Positions 13,716-23,190 of a stretch of 40,352 bases of DNA are shown piece by piece (position 1 is the first letter of the stretch; every line of letters starts with the position of its first letter). Made by a program: the position numbers and the translations under genes. The stretch is from Micromonospora rubida (GTDB lineage: Bacteria > Actinomycetota > Actinomycetes > Mycobacteriales > Micromonosporaceae): the NCBI RefSeq assembly GCF_009908295.1, contig NZ_JAAALO010000017.1, positions 1-40,352 of the forward strand, written 5' to 3'. Below the pieces are notes generated by a model. The model worked only from the letters and a program-made list of their open reading frames with translations, was not told where the DNA came from and searched no databases.

Positions 13716-16700
13716 ATGGGGTCGGCACTGCTTGTTCCGATTCACCTCGATGCACTGCATCTCACCGGAGATCTCGCGGTCACCGAAGGCGCGGCCGATT
13801 TCTCAAAATTGCCCTATTTCGACGGAACCCGCGACGTCAATCCCGAGGTCGCCTACCTGAGCGAATCGATTGTCGCGACACCTTTCCATGACCAGAACCT
13901 CATTCTCAAGGCCGGCGTGCATCTGCACTGGGCGCTGCCGGATGCGTTGACGAAGGGGGGACACGCGGCGGACGGCACTGCCTTCCCTGCCGTGCCAACC
14001 CGCTGGCTGGTAACCCGCAGCAGGCTTGCCGCCAGCGGAGACAGCGTGGTCGAGAGGCGCTGGGTGGTGGAGAGCGACTACCTGCATCCAGCCGGTGAGG
14101 GAGCATCGTCGGGTGCCATAGCCTTCCCCGTGCCCGCCCATCTGGACGATTCCGAAATCCATCCGTTCCGGTTCTTGGGGCGGTCGATGCCGTTGGCCCA
14201 GTGGCTCGATCCGGACCGCGACGCCGGGCGGGTGCCAGAATATCTCGACAAGCTGACCGCAGCCGGATACGGCCACCCAGCATTCGCCGCAATCTATCCC
14301 AACTGCCATAGTGTGTTTGGTTTTCGCGATCCCGATCCAGGGCCGCTCGGCCCGGATTTGCAGTATGACGTAATCGGCTGGTACCGGGTTCCCGGTAACG
14401 ACTGTGTCGGGCAACTGGTCCGCCAACTCGCCGCCGACCTCGAACTGGCCTCGCCGGCTGCAGTCGCACCCGGCCCGCTGCTCGAGAGATTGGCCGAGGA
14501 ATACGGCTGGACCCCCCGGGCCGCCGTCACCAAGGAGCAATTGCATGCAATATCCACGGATCCCGACCCGCTCTGGCGGGAGCTGCTGGCCCGGGACTGG
14601 CTGGCACCGGTGGACAACCAGACGGCGCTGGCCACGATCGCCAGCTGGCGCGCGGGGCAGTTGCTGAGCACGCCGTTCCAGGACGCGGCGGAGCGGGTCG
14701 GGCAACTGCTGGACGCCGCCGCCGCCACCGCCCTCGGCAACACCCCGCCCGAGCGGGTCGTCTGTCACGCCCGGCTGCGGTTCGCCCCGACGAACACCAC
14801 CGACGCTCCCGGCCTGACTCTGGCGGTCGGCAACAGCGGCGTCGAGGCGCTCGCCGCGTACCTGGCGGACGCGGATGCGGCCGGGCCGGGCCAGGCCGCC
14901 GCCGTCGAGCGGCAACTCGCCGCAGTGTTGGAGCTGACCGGGGCGCAGCAGCGAGGGCTGGACACCAACGCGAAGCTCGCCGAGGCGTACCACGAGCGGA
15001 CCTTCCGGCCGGTCGACGGCGAGTCCCGCTGGACGGTCAGCTCGCAGCTCGCGGACGGCACCGCCGACGCCACGGCCGAGCAGGATCTCGCCGACCTGCC
15101 GCCGGCCATCTCCGTCGCACTCGCCGAGCTGAACCACCTCCAGGACGCGTACGACCGGACCGGGCAGCGGATCGAGTCGACCCGCCGCCAGATCTTCTCC
15201 GACTGGTACAAGTACCTGCTGTGCAGCTACCCGCCGCACGACGAGGTGGACGACTATCCGGACGCCGACACGGTCCGGGCGTTGATCGAGTCGGACCTCG
15301 CGACGCTGGACGAGCAGGTGGTCGCCGCCGCCCGGCTCGACCAGCAGCGGCACCGGGCCGCCGAACAGATTCGCCGGAGCCTGGCCGAGCGGGCCACCGG
15401 CACGGACCGGGCCGGCTACACGCTGCGCCAGGTGGCCGGCCCGCGCTACTACCAGCCCACCGAGCCGGTGCTGCTGCTGGCCGGGGACGCGGTACGCCCC
15501 TCCACCCGCTACGGCCAGGACCACCGGCTGCGGCCGGACGACATGCTCGACACCCGCCTGCTGCCCGAGGTGGACTTCGCCAGACCGGAGGCGCTCTGGC
15601 AGGCCGTCGACGCGGTGTGGCGGGAGCTCGCCGATGCGGTGGCCGCCGGGCGCGAGACGGTCGGCTTCGCGCTCTGGCGGAGACAGCCCTGGCACCCGGT
15701 GCTGCTGGACTGGGAGGTGGAGTTCTTCCCCCGGGCCGAGCAGGTCAACCGCGACGGCGCGTACGACCCGGACTACATCAACACCAACTACCACCTGGAC
15801 GACGCCTCGGTCGAGCTGGCCCTGCGCGACGACCGGCAGCACCTCGCTGTCGGTGCCCGGTTCTACCACGGCAGCAGCATTCTCACCTCGTTCGCCGCCG
15901 AGCAGATGCGCACGGTCATCGGCCGGTACCTGGTCGACCTGGTGCTGCACCGCGATCACGAGCAGTTCTTCGCCGCGGTGCAGATCGCCGAGGAGGACCG
16001 GACGGCCGACTTCCTGCTCCAGCAGATCGAGCAGGTGGTCACCTGGTACGCCCAGCGGTACCGCCCGGACGGGCCGGACGACCCGGTCGCCAACGTGGTG
16101 GCCGCGTACCGGCGGCTCGGTCCCGACTTCGCCGCGCTGTCGCAGGCGCTGAGCGGGTTCAACGAGGCGTTGCTGGCCCACCGGCAGACCATGCAGCTAC
16201 CGGTCGCCGACCCGCTGGCCTTCGCCGACGACGCGGACTTCACCCGCCGGGTACGGGCGGCGGTGCGGCGCGGCAACCACAGCGCGCCGATGCCGCTGGA
16301 CGACTTCAACCCGATCCGGGCCGGCGCGCTCCAGATCAGCCGGCTGCGCCTGGTGGACAGCTTCGGGCAGGTACGCGACCTCACCTGGGACCGGTTGGTC
16401 CGGCCGGAGCCGCTGGCCGAGCCGGACAACACCACCTGGATCGGCCTGCCGCCCCGGCTGGTCCAGCCGGCCCGGCTGAACCTGCGCTGGCTGGCTGCGG
16501 ACGCCGACCACGTCGAGGCCGGCGCGCACGCGGTCAGCACCCCGATCTGCGGCTGGATCCTGCCCAACCATCTCGACGACAGCCTGATGTTCTACGACCG
16601 CAGCGGCGCGGCCCTGGGGCAGGTGGACCAGTCCGCGAGCTGGGAGCCGGCGCCGGGTGCGGCCGCCCCGGTGAGCCCCGCCCAGGTCCACGACCCGGCC

Positions 16701-18065
16701 TTCGCGGGAATGAACCCGCACCTGCGCCGGGTCGCCGCCCAGCTCACCCGGGCGCCGGGCGCGCCGGACACCGGGCAGACCGGCTTCCTGGCGACGTTCC
16801 TGGACGTGATCGAGTCGGCGCTGGACGCCGTCGCGCCGGAGAGCGCCGACCAGCAGCAGGGCCTCGGGCTGCTGTTCGGTCGCCCGGTCGCGGTGGTCCG
16901 GGCGAGGGTGAACCTTGAGCTGTGCGGGCTGCCGGCGGTCAGCCAGAGTTGGCCCTCCTTCGACCAGGATCTGCGCCGGGGCACCCGGGACTCGCAGGGT
17001 TTCACCCGGGTCCGGTTTCCGGTCCGGATCGGCGCCCGGGACCAGTTCGACGACGGCCTGCTGGGCTTCTGGAAGGAGACCGGGGACGGGTACGCCGACA
17101 ACACGTTCTACGCCGCGCTGGACGAGCCGTCCGACCACGCCCGGATCGTGCCGTACGACAGCCCGGCGGCCCTGGTCGGGCAGGCGATCGACGACCCACC
17201 CGAGGAGCTGACCCTGCTGGTCGATCCCCGGGGCAAGGTGCACGCGAGCAGCGGAGTGCTGCCCACCAAGGTGATCGACATCCCGCCGGACCAGTTCACC
17301 GCCGCGCTGGCCGCGATCGAGGTTACCTTCCTGACCGCGCCGCTGATCACCCCGCGTGACCAGGTCCGGATCTCGCTCGGCGAGGAGCCGGGGTACCGCT
17401 GGTCCTGGCTGGCGTCGGAGCCGACGCCGAACGGGCCGGTGTGGGTCGAGACCGAGGCCGACGCCACCATCACCCGGGCCGCCTTCCTGGCCCACTTCCC
17501 CACCGCGGCGGAGTTGTGGACCGAACTGCTCGACCCGCGGACCCGGTGGCTGGTGTCGGCCGGCGAGGGTGGTGCCACCGTGCTGGCACCGGCGCAGCGC
17601 AAGAGCGCCACCCTGCCCGGTGACTTCGCCGGCCTGGAGCAGTGGGCCGACGCGGTGCTCGGCATCGACCCGGCGACCGGTGCGGCCCCGGCCGCCCCGG
17701 TCACCCCGGCCCGGCTCAGCGCGGCGCTGCCGGCAGCGCCGGACGTCTGGGCTCACCTGGTCCGGCCGGAGACCGGTTGGCTGACGCCGCTGGACGGCGA
17801 GCCGATCCGGGCCAGGATCGTGCCGGCCGACCAGCGACCGGGCGCCGTGGTGGACGGCCCGCCCGAGGGCCGGGCCGTGCCGCCGGAGCTGGACGGACCG
17901 TTCGCCGGGCTCGCCGCCCGGATCGGGCTGATCTTCGACCTGTACCAGTCGGGCATCGCCGCGATGCGCGCCGACGCCCTGTTCACCGGCCCCCAGGAGA
18001 TCCGGGAAGGCTGGCTCACCCTCCGCCCAGCGCGGGCGCGCAGCGACGATGCGAGGACACGATGA
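13716..18065 (+). CDS. Giant uncharacterised protein, first gene of the DUF6603-type operon
   Basis: 1449 residues from ATG with GGAG 4 nt upstream. I recognise no catalytic family. No signal peptide or transmembrane segment is seen, so it is probably cytoplasmic. The N-terminal part (LLVPIHLDALHLTGDLAVTE; VAYLSESIVATPFHDQNLIL; AGVHLHWALPDAL) is beta-rich with aromatic patches. Around residues 450-570 a helical, coiled-coil-prone stretch appears (AELNHLQDAYDRTGQRIEST; LDQQRHRAAEQIRRSLAERA). Then comes YYQPTEPVLLLAG and a long beta-rich tail. The first roughly 280 codons use noticeably more A/T at third positions than the rest. The stop overlaps the next start (ATGA), implying translational coupling. 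It is probably structural rather than enzymatic, by its size and composition. Confidence 0.85.
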   Translation: MGSALLVPIHLDALHLTGDLAVTEGAADFSKLPYFDGTRDVNPEVAYLSESIVATPFHDQNLILKAGVHLHWALPDALTKGGHAADGTAFPAVPTRWLVTRSRLAASGDSVVERRWVVESDYLHPAGEGASSGAIAFPVPAHLDDSEIHPFRFLGRSMPLAQWLDPDRDAGRVPEYLDKLTAAGYGHPAFAAIYPNCHSVFGFRDPDPGPLGPDLQYDVIGWYRVPGNDCVGQLVRQLAADLELASPAAVAPGPLLERLAEEYGWTPRAAVTKEQLHAISTDPDPLWRELLARDWLAPVDNQTALATIASWRAGQLLSTPFQDAAERVGQLLDAAAATALGNTPPERVVCHARLRFAPTNTTDAPGLTLAVGNSGVEALAAYLADADAAGPGQAAAVERQLAAVLELTGAQQRGLDTNAKLAEAYHERTFRPVDGESRWTVSSQLADGTADATAEQDLADLPPAISVALAELNHLQDAYDRTGQRIESTRRQIFSDWYKYLLCSYPPHDEVDDYPDADTVRALIESDLATLDEQVVAAARLDQQRHRAAEQIRRSLAERATGTDRAGYTLRQVAGPRYYQPTEPVLLLAGDAVRPSTRYGQDHRLRPDDMLDTRLLPEVDFARPEALWQAVDAVWRELADAVAAGRETVGFALWRRQPWHPVLLDWEVEFFPRAEQVNRDGAYDPDYINTNYHLDDASVELALRDDRQHLAVGARFYHGSSILTSFAAEQMRTVIGRYLVDLVLHRDHEQFFAAVQIAEEDRTADFLLQQIEQVVTWYAQRYRPDGPDDPVANVVAAYRRLGPDFAALSQALSGFNEALLAHRQTMQLPVADPLAFADDADFTRRVRAAVRRGNHSAPMPLDDFNPIRAGALQISRLRLVDSFGQVRDLTWDRLVRPEPLAEPDNTTWIGLPPRLVQPARLNLRWLAADADHVEAGAHAVSTPICGWILPNHLDDSLMFYDRSGAALGQVDQSASWEPAPGAAAPVSPAQVHDPAFAGMNPHLRRVAAQLTRAPGAPDTGQTGFLATFLDVIESALDAVAPESADQQQGLGLLFGRPVAVVRARVNLELCGLPAVSQSWPSFDQDLRRGTRDSQGFTRVRFPVRIGARDQFDDGLLGFWKETGDGYADNTFYAALDEPSDHARIVPYDSPAALVGQAIDDPPEELTLLVDPRGKVHASSGVLPTKVIDIPPDQFTAALAAIEVTFLTAPLITPRDQVRISLGEEPGYRWSWLASEPTPNGPVWVETEADATITRAAFLAHFPTAAELWTELLDPRTRWLVSAGEGGATVLAPAQRKSATLPGDFAGLEQWADAVLGIDPATGAAPAAPVTPARLSAALPAAPDVWAHLVRPETGWLTPLDGEPIRARIVPADQRPGAVVDGPPEGRAVPPELDGPFAGLAARIGLIFDLYQSGIAAMRADALFTGPQEIREGWLTLRPARARSDDARTR

Positions 18066-21000
18066 CCGCTCTGGACCGCGGGCTGGCCCTGCACCTGACC
18101 CTCACCCAGGACGACAGGCGCACGGTCGTCGACAGCTCCGGCAACGGCAACAACGGTACGGCTCGGGGCAAGTCGCAGCCGGTGGATGATCCGACCCTGG
18201 GCCGGTGCTACCAGTTCAACGGGACCACCGACTACGTGGAGATCCCGCCGTTGGGTCGCACCGACACGGTGACCGTCGGGCTGTGGGTCCGCGCCGACGC
18301 GCTGGACCGGAACCGCACGGTGCTCGCCTGCGCCGACTGGCCGACCGGCAACCTCCTGATCGAGTTCGTCAGCACCAGGTTGAAGGTGAACCTGACCGGA
18401 GGCGAGCCGGGGGACCAGGTCTTCGGGTACGCGTTCACGGCGAACCGCTGGTACCACCTGGCGGTCACCTACAGCCGCCGGGACCAGCGGATCTCCCTGT
18501 ACGTCGACGGCAAGCTCACCGAGACCCGGCAGTACGCGAGGACGACCGAGGTGAACCTGACCGGCGCGTGGATCGGCGGCCGGAAGCCCGACGCCTACTT
18601 CCAGGGCCGGATCGGTTCGCTGCGGATCTACCGGCGGGCGCTGACCGAGGACCAGATCCGCCAGCTCATGCAGATCGACCTGGCGAAACTCGTACTGCAC
18701 CTGCCGCTGGACGAACTGCGCGACAACGCGGCGGTGGACGCCGCCGGCTCCACCCTCGCGGCCCGCGCGACCGGCACCCCCTCGACCGTGCTCGACGAGG
18801 TCTTCGGGCGTTCCCTGCGGTTCGACGGAACGAACGAGATGCTGACCATGACCGACGCCGAGGCGTTGCGGCTCGGCACGTACACCGTCTCGATCTGGCT
18901 CAAGCCGGACGGCCCGCCAGCTACGCCCTGGCAGGGCATCGTCGGCAAGCCCGGCCGTAACTTCAACATCTGGCTGAACCGCGCCGGTCACATCCACCAC
19001 CGGTTCAATGCCGGCGGCAACTGGAACACCGGCGCCCCGGACACCCCACCGAACAGCATCGCCTGGAACGTGTGGAACCACGTCGCGATCACCAACGACG
19101 GTACGACCGCGACCACGTACATCAACGGCGTGCTCGCCGCGACCGGGCCGACCGGTGGCGCCCCGGTGGTCACCACCACCTCGCTGCTGCTCGCCGGTGA
19201 CCTCGACGGTGCGGCGTCCGGCTACCGGTTCAAGGGCAGCCTGGCCCACCTGCGGATCTTCCGGGCGGCGCTGCCCGCCGAGGCGATCCAGCGCGGCATG
19301 GCCGTGGACCAGGCCGCCGTCACCTCCGTCCGGCGCAGCCACCCGCTCGTCTTCGACCTGCTCGACGGCGACGACGAGACGGTCCTGCCGATCGACAGCG
19401 ACCCGACCGGCCACCAGCTCTTCCTGGAGATCACCAACAGCGCCGACCAGCCGGTCCTGCTGGACCCGATCACCACCGCGCCGACCGCGACGAACCACCA
19501 CCTGGCGCTGCGGTTCCGGGCCGGCACGCTGGCCGCGCCCTGCCTCGATCCGGCCAAGCCGCAACAACTGGTCCGGCTCGCCGCCGACGGGTGGCAGATC
19601 AGCAAGCCGGTGCCCGAGAGCCAGACCGTGGTCTTCTACCTGGCCAGCACCAAGGGCCGCACCCTGGAGCAGGGCCGGACCTGGCACCTCACCCTCGAAC
19701 ACGCGATCGCGGACGTGGCCGGTGGCACCCGCGCCACCCGGGTGGAGTTGCACTACCGGCAGTTGCGGTACGCCGGCCAGACCACCGCGTTGGAGGGCCA
19801 CCGCCGGCGCATCCTGAAGATCGTCAACCGGCTCGGCAAGCCGGAGATCCCGCTGCACGCCGGCTTCACCGGCGGCAACTCCGTGCTCAACGACAGCCGC
19901 TCCGAGTCGATGCTGGTGCTGCACGTGGCCAACCTCGCCGCCGACGGGCCGATCCCGCTCGCCCCGCGCGACACCAGCCAGAACCCGACCCGGCTGCGCA
20001 TCGCCTTCGACCACGAGCCGACCACCCGGGCCACCCTGGACCGGCCGTGGGCGCTGGGCACGGGAAGCGACCTGAAGGACGTCGACATCCCGGCGAACGC
20101 CGCCGTACGCACGGGCTGGCAGGTGGAGCGGTCCTCGGTCGAGGGCGAGGCGACCGAGCTGGTCCTGACCCCGATCAGCAAGACCAGCCTGGACCTGCGG
20201 GAGATCGTGGAGATCCCGCTGGCCCGGATCCGCTCCTCCCTGCCCTCGGGGCCGGCCAACCTCTACCTGCGCTACGAGAACGTTCCCGGCTACCAGGACG
20301 GCCAGTTCATCTGCCCGGTGGTCAAGGGCCCGCTGGTGGCCGTCGGGTCGTACGTCGGCGTGGGCACCAGCAGCCCGGCCGCCCCGCTGCACGTGCAGGA
20401 GGCGACCGGCACCGGGCACGGCCCGAACGGCGGCTCGTTGCTGATCGACCACGACAACGGCGGCGGCGCCAGCAGCATCGTGTTCCGCAGCCGGGTCAAC
20501 CGGGGCAGCGACTACGGCTTCATCCAGTACCAGGACGCCGTGGTGACCGGTGGTGCCGGCGAGAGCGCCCGGCTGATCGTCGGGACCAGCAACGACCCGG
20601 ACGACCACGTGATCCTGCAACCGGCCGGCAACGTCGGGGTCGGCGCCCCGAACCCGAAGGCCAAGCTGCACGTCGACGGCGACTACTACGGGCGGGGCCA
20701 CCTCTACCTGTACGCCTTCGAGGGCGACGGCCGCGACGGTACGGCGTTCGTGCAGGCCCGGGACGACTCGGCCCGGACGTCGCTGGGCCTGCGCCTGCGC
20801 ACCCAGACCCAGGGGAGGATCGTCGACGCGATCCACATGAACCCGGACGGCAACGTGGCGCTCGGGCACGCCGACCCGCGTTCCCGGCTGACCGTGCACG
20901 GCTCGACGAACATCAGCGCGGACGGCGCACCGGTCGGCCTGATGACGATGCTGTTCAACGGCCGGATGAACGACGGGGAGAGCCGTAGCCACCAGCTCTA

Positions 21001-21295
21001 CAACCTGACCAACCACTGCACGTCGTGGCTGGAGCTGACGGTGCTGATACACGACACCAACTCGAACACCCATCGCCTGCTGACCCGGGTCGAGTACGTC
21101 GTCTACCGGGAGTGGACCGAGGCCCCGAAGATCGAGGTGCTGTCCCAGGCGTACCGCAAGACCGGCGCACGGAGCATCTACAACGCCGGCGTCGTCGCCG
21201 TCGGCAACGACATCCAGGCCCAGCTCAGCCAGAGCGGTTTCGCCACCAACAGCGTCTACAAGCTGATCGTCCGCTACATGACCGGCAAGTCGTGA
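18062..21295 (+). CDS. Double LamG-domain protein with fibre-like C-terminal repeats
   Basis: 1077 residues; ATG overlaps the preceding stop by 4 nt, with GAGGA upstream. Two concanavalin/LamG jelly-roll domains lie at about 5-205 and 210-420. Marks are SGNGNNGTARG, CYQFNGTTDYVEIP, WYHLAVTYSR, ISLYVDGKL, IGSLRIYRRALT, and again VFGRSLRFDGTNE, WNHVAITNDG, TYINGVLAATG, LAHLRIFRAALP. After a beta-rich middle come three repeats of the tail-fibre type, near residues 763, 857 and 930: VGVGTSSPAAPLHV, VGVGAPNPKAKLHV, VALGHADPRSRLTV. Such repeats form trimeric beta structures in phage fibres and adhesins. There is no signal peptide, so it either acts inside the cell or leaves by lysis or a dedicated route. 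It probably binds glycan or protein ligands. Confidence 0.88.
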   Translation: MTALDRGLALHLTLTQDDRRTVVDSSGNGNNGTARGKSQPVDDPTLGRCYQFNGTTDYVEIPPLGRTDTVTVGLWVRADALDRNRTVLACADWPTGNLLIEFVSTRLKVNLTGGEPGDQVFGYAFTANRWYHLAVTYSRRDQRISLYVDGKLTETRQYARTTEVNLTGAWIGGRKPDAYFQGRIGSLRIYRRALTEDQIRQLMQIDLAKLVLHLPLDELRDNAAVDAAGSTLAARATGTPSTVLDEVFGRSLRFDGTNEMLTMTDAEALRLGTYTVSIWLKPDGPPATPWQGIVGKPGRNFNIWLNRAGHIHHRFNAGGNWNTGAPDTPPNSIAWNVWNHVAITNDGTTATTYINGVLAATGPTGGAPVVTTTSLLLAGDLDGAASGYRFKGSLAHLRIFRAALPAEAIQRGMAVDQAAVTSVRRSHPLVFDLLDGDDETVLPIDSDPTGHQLFLEITNSADQPVLLDPITTAPTATNHHLALRFRAGTLAAPCLDPAKPQQLVRLAADGWQISKPVPESQTVVFYLASTKGRTLEQGRTWHLTLEHAIADVAGGTRATRVELHYRQLRYAGQTTALEGHRRRILKIVNRLGKPEIPLHAGFTGGNSVLNDSRSESMLVLHVANLAADGPIPLAPRDTSQNPTRLRIAFDHEPTTRATLDRPWALGTGSDLKDVDIPANAAVRTGWQVERSSVEGEATELVLTPISKTSLDLREIVEIPLARIRSSLPSGPANLYLRYENVPGYQDGQFICPVVKGPLVAVGSYVGVGTSSPAAPLHVQEATGTGHGPNGGSLLIDHDNGGGASSIVFRSRVNRGSDYGFIQYQDAVVTGGAGESARLIVGTSNDPDDHVILQPAGNVGVGAPNPKAKLHVDGDYYGRGHLYLYAFEGDGRDGTAFVQARDDSARTSLGLRLRTQTQGRIVDAIHMNPDGNVALGHADPRSRLTVHGSTNISADGAPVGLMTMLFNGRMNDGESRSHQLYNLTNHCTSWLELTVLIHDTNSNTHRLLTRVEYVVYREWTEAPKIEVLSQAYRKTGARSIYNAGVVAVGNDIQAQLSQSGFATNSVYKLIVRYMTGKS

Positions 21296-21326
21296 GCCGC
21301 GTGGGACGCCAGAGGGGGCGGCACCG

Positions 21327-23180
21327 ATGACCTGGAGCCTGGAGATCCACCACATCGACCTGGCCGGATCGGGCGACTCGACCCTGATCGTCGCCCGCGA
21401 CGACGGCGTCGGCGGCGGGCACGCCGCGCAGATCCGGACCGTGCTGATCGACGGCGGCCGGGTCGGCCACGCCACGCGGATAGACGCCTACCTGACCGCC
21501 GCTGTGCCCGAGTTCGCGGCCGGCACCGATGATCTCGACGTGATGGTGGTGACCCACTACGACGTGGACCACATGGGCGGCGTCAGGGCGCTGCTGGCGC
21601 GGCGCAACACGCAGCTCTACGACAACGTGCTCATCTTCGACCAGGGCGAGCCGGCCAACGCCGACGAGGATCCCTACCTGCTCTATGTCCAGGCGATCGC
21701 GAGAGGGGCGGGCCGCACCCGGGCGACCCGCAACGTGGCCAGCGACCCGGCCCCGGTGCGCAAGCAGCGTGCGGCGCAGTGGTTGTTCGCCGGGCCGGTG
21801 CCCGGCGTGCGGACCCCGCCGGTCATGTTCGGCACGGGCGGTCCGGTCCCGTTGGGTGGGAACGCGGCGATCGCGCCGCCACCGGCCCTGGTCGCGCCGG
21901 GCGGAGCCGTGATCGCTCCGTTCAACCTCGCGAACTGGTGGCACCCGTACTGGCTGGTCGGCCGGGAGATCCTCTGGACCGACACGGCCGGCGAGCCGCT
22001 CAACTCGCCCACGCCGGGGGCGCCGCCACCGACCGTCACCTGCATCGCGGCGAACCGGTTCGTCCGCAACGGCGCCGCGACCGCCACCTACCGCAGCGGC
22101 GGCCTGCTCACCCCGCCCGAGCAGGCCAAGAACGAGAAGAGCCTCGCCTTCGAGGTGCGGTTCGGGAACTTCCGGTACTACATCGGCGGGGACATCGAGT
22201 CGATGCAGGAGCAGAACGTCTCGGCGTACCTCAACCCGCCGGACTCGGTGGCCCAGCGGGTGCACATCGTCAAGGCCAGCCATCACGGGGCCAACACCGC
22301 GACCAGCCGCGCCTTCGTGGACCGGATGCGACCGGAGGTCGTGATGATCTCCTGCGGCACCAGGAACCAGTACTCCCACCCGGCCGACCGGACCGTCGGC
22401 ATCCTGGAGGGGTACGCCGGGGCCACCCCGGCGCCGCCGGCACCGGCGCCTCCCGGGCGGGCGGTGCCGAGCTACCTGACCGGCTACCAGGTTCCGGGCA
22501 CGCTGCTGGTGCCGCCGCAGTCACGCGGCGGGCCGACCTCACACACCGCAGGCAGACCGGCCCCGCTCGTCCGGGGCAACCTCCGGGTCGACGTCTCCCA
22601 GGTGCAGGCCGACCGGGACGCCCGAGGGCTGTGGGCCGTCACGTTGGCGGAGACGATCATCGCCACGGCGAACGCGACCGGGATCGCCGTGCCCGCGCCG
22701 CTGGTGCCCAACGCGATACACCGGCTGGTCGCCACCGGCCCGCGCGCAGCCCTGGTCACCACCGTCATCACCGGCGTGCTCGGTGGGCTCGGTGCGGCGG
22801 GCGCCGCCGCCCCGGCCGTGGCCGCCGGCATCGCCGTCGCCACGCTGGCCGGCGGCATGGCCGCGGTTATTCCGGCGGTCTACGCGGCGGCCACCGGTGC
22901 CGGCGCCGCCGCGGCCCCGGCCGCGGTCGCCGCCGCAGCCGGGGGGCTCGCCTGCGACCTGGCGCTGGCCGCCGCGGCGATGGCACCGGCCCTGGCCCAG
23001 ACCGCCACCCAGGCGGCGGCGATCCTGGCCGGCGTCGCGGGCGGACCCGCCGCCGCCGCCGGTGCCGCTGCCAACGCGGCGGTGGTCGCGGCGGCGCCGC
23101 CCGGCGGCCGGTTCACGGTCACCTTCTACGACCGCAACGCGATGGGCGGGCCCGGCCAACGAGTCATCACCCACCACTGA
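21327..23180 (+). CDS. ComEC/Rec2-type metallo-beta-lactamase-fold protein with Ala/Gly-rich tail
   Basis: 617 residues from ATG with GAGGGGG upstream, 31 bp after the LamG gene. The metal site is of the ComEC type: G-S-G-D-S (15-18), LIDGG (40-44), then H77-x-D79-x-D81-H82 in VVTHYDVDHMGG, where D79 replaces the second His of the usual HxHxDH. A second histidine cluster ASHHGANT is near residue 318, with GGD (IGGDIES) before it and ISCGTRNQYSHP after. These metal ligands look intact, so hydrolase activity (phosphodiester or nuclease) is plausible. It lacks ComEC's membrane channel domain. Residues about 470-595 are an unusual Ala/Gly-rich hydrophobic run before GRFTVTFYDRN. It is the only evident enzyme in the operon. 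Confidence 0.85.
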   Translation: MTWSLEIHHIDLAGSGDSTLIVARDDGVGGGHAAQIRTVLIDGGRVGHATRIDAYLTAAVPEFAAGTDDLDVMVVTHYDVDHMGGVRALLARRNTQLYDNVLIFDQGEPANADEDPYLLYVQAIARGAGRTRATRNVASDPAPVRKQRAAQWLFAGPVPGVRTPPVMFGTGGPVPLGGNAAIAPPPALVAPGGAVIAPFNLANWWHPYWLVGREILWTDTAGEPLNSPTPGAPPPTVTCIAANRFVRNGAATATYRSGGLLTPPEQAKNEKSLAFEVRFGNFRYYIGGDIESMQEQNVSAYLNPPDSVAQRVHIVKASHHGANTATSRAFVDRMRPEVVMISCGTRNQYSHPADRTVGILEGYAGATPAPPAPAPPGRAVPSYLTGYQVPGTLLVPPQSRGGPTSHTAGRPAPLVRGNLRVDVSQVQADRDARGLWAVTLAETIIATANATGIAVPAPLVPNAIHRLVATGPRAALVTTVITGVLGGLGAAGAAAPAVAAGIAVATLAGGMAAVIPAVYAAATGAGAAAAPAAVAAAAGGLACDLALAAAAMAPALAQTATQAAAILAGVAGGPAAAAGAAANAAVVAAAPPGGRFTVTFYDRNAMGGPGQRVITHH

Positions 23181-23190
23181 GGGGCTACAG

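Noticed and set aside
17753..21475. Very long minus-strand open frame (about 1240 codons) and similar long antisense frames across 13.8-34.8 kb
   Set aside because: They are mirror frames of GC-saturated genes. Their translations are Arg/Ala/Gly/Val-rich and family-less, whereas the plus-strand proteins show real domains.
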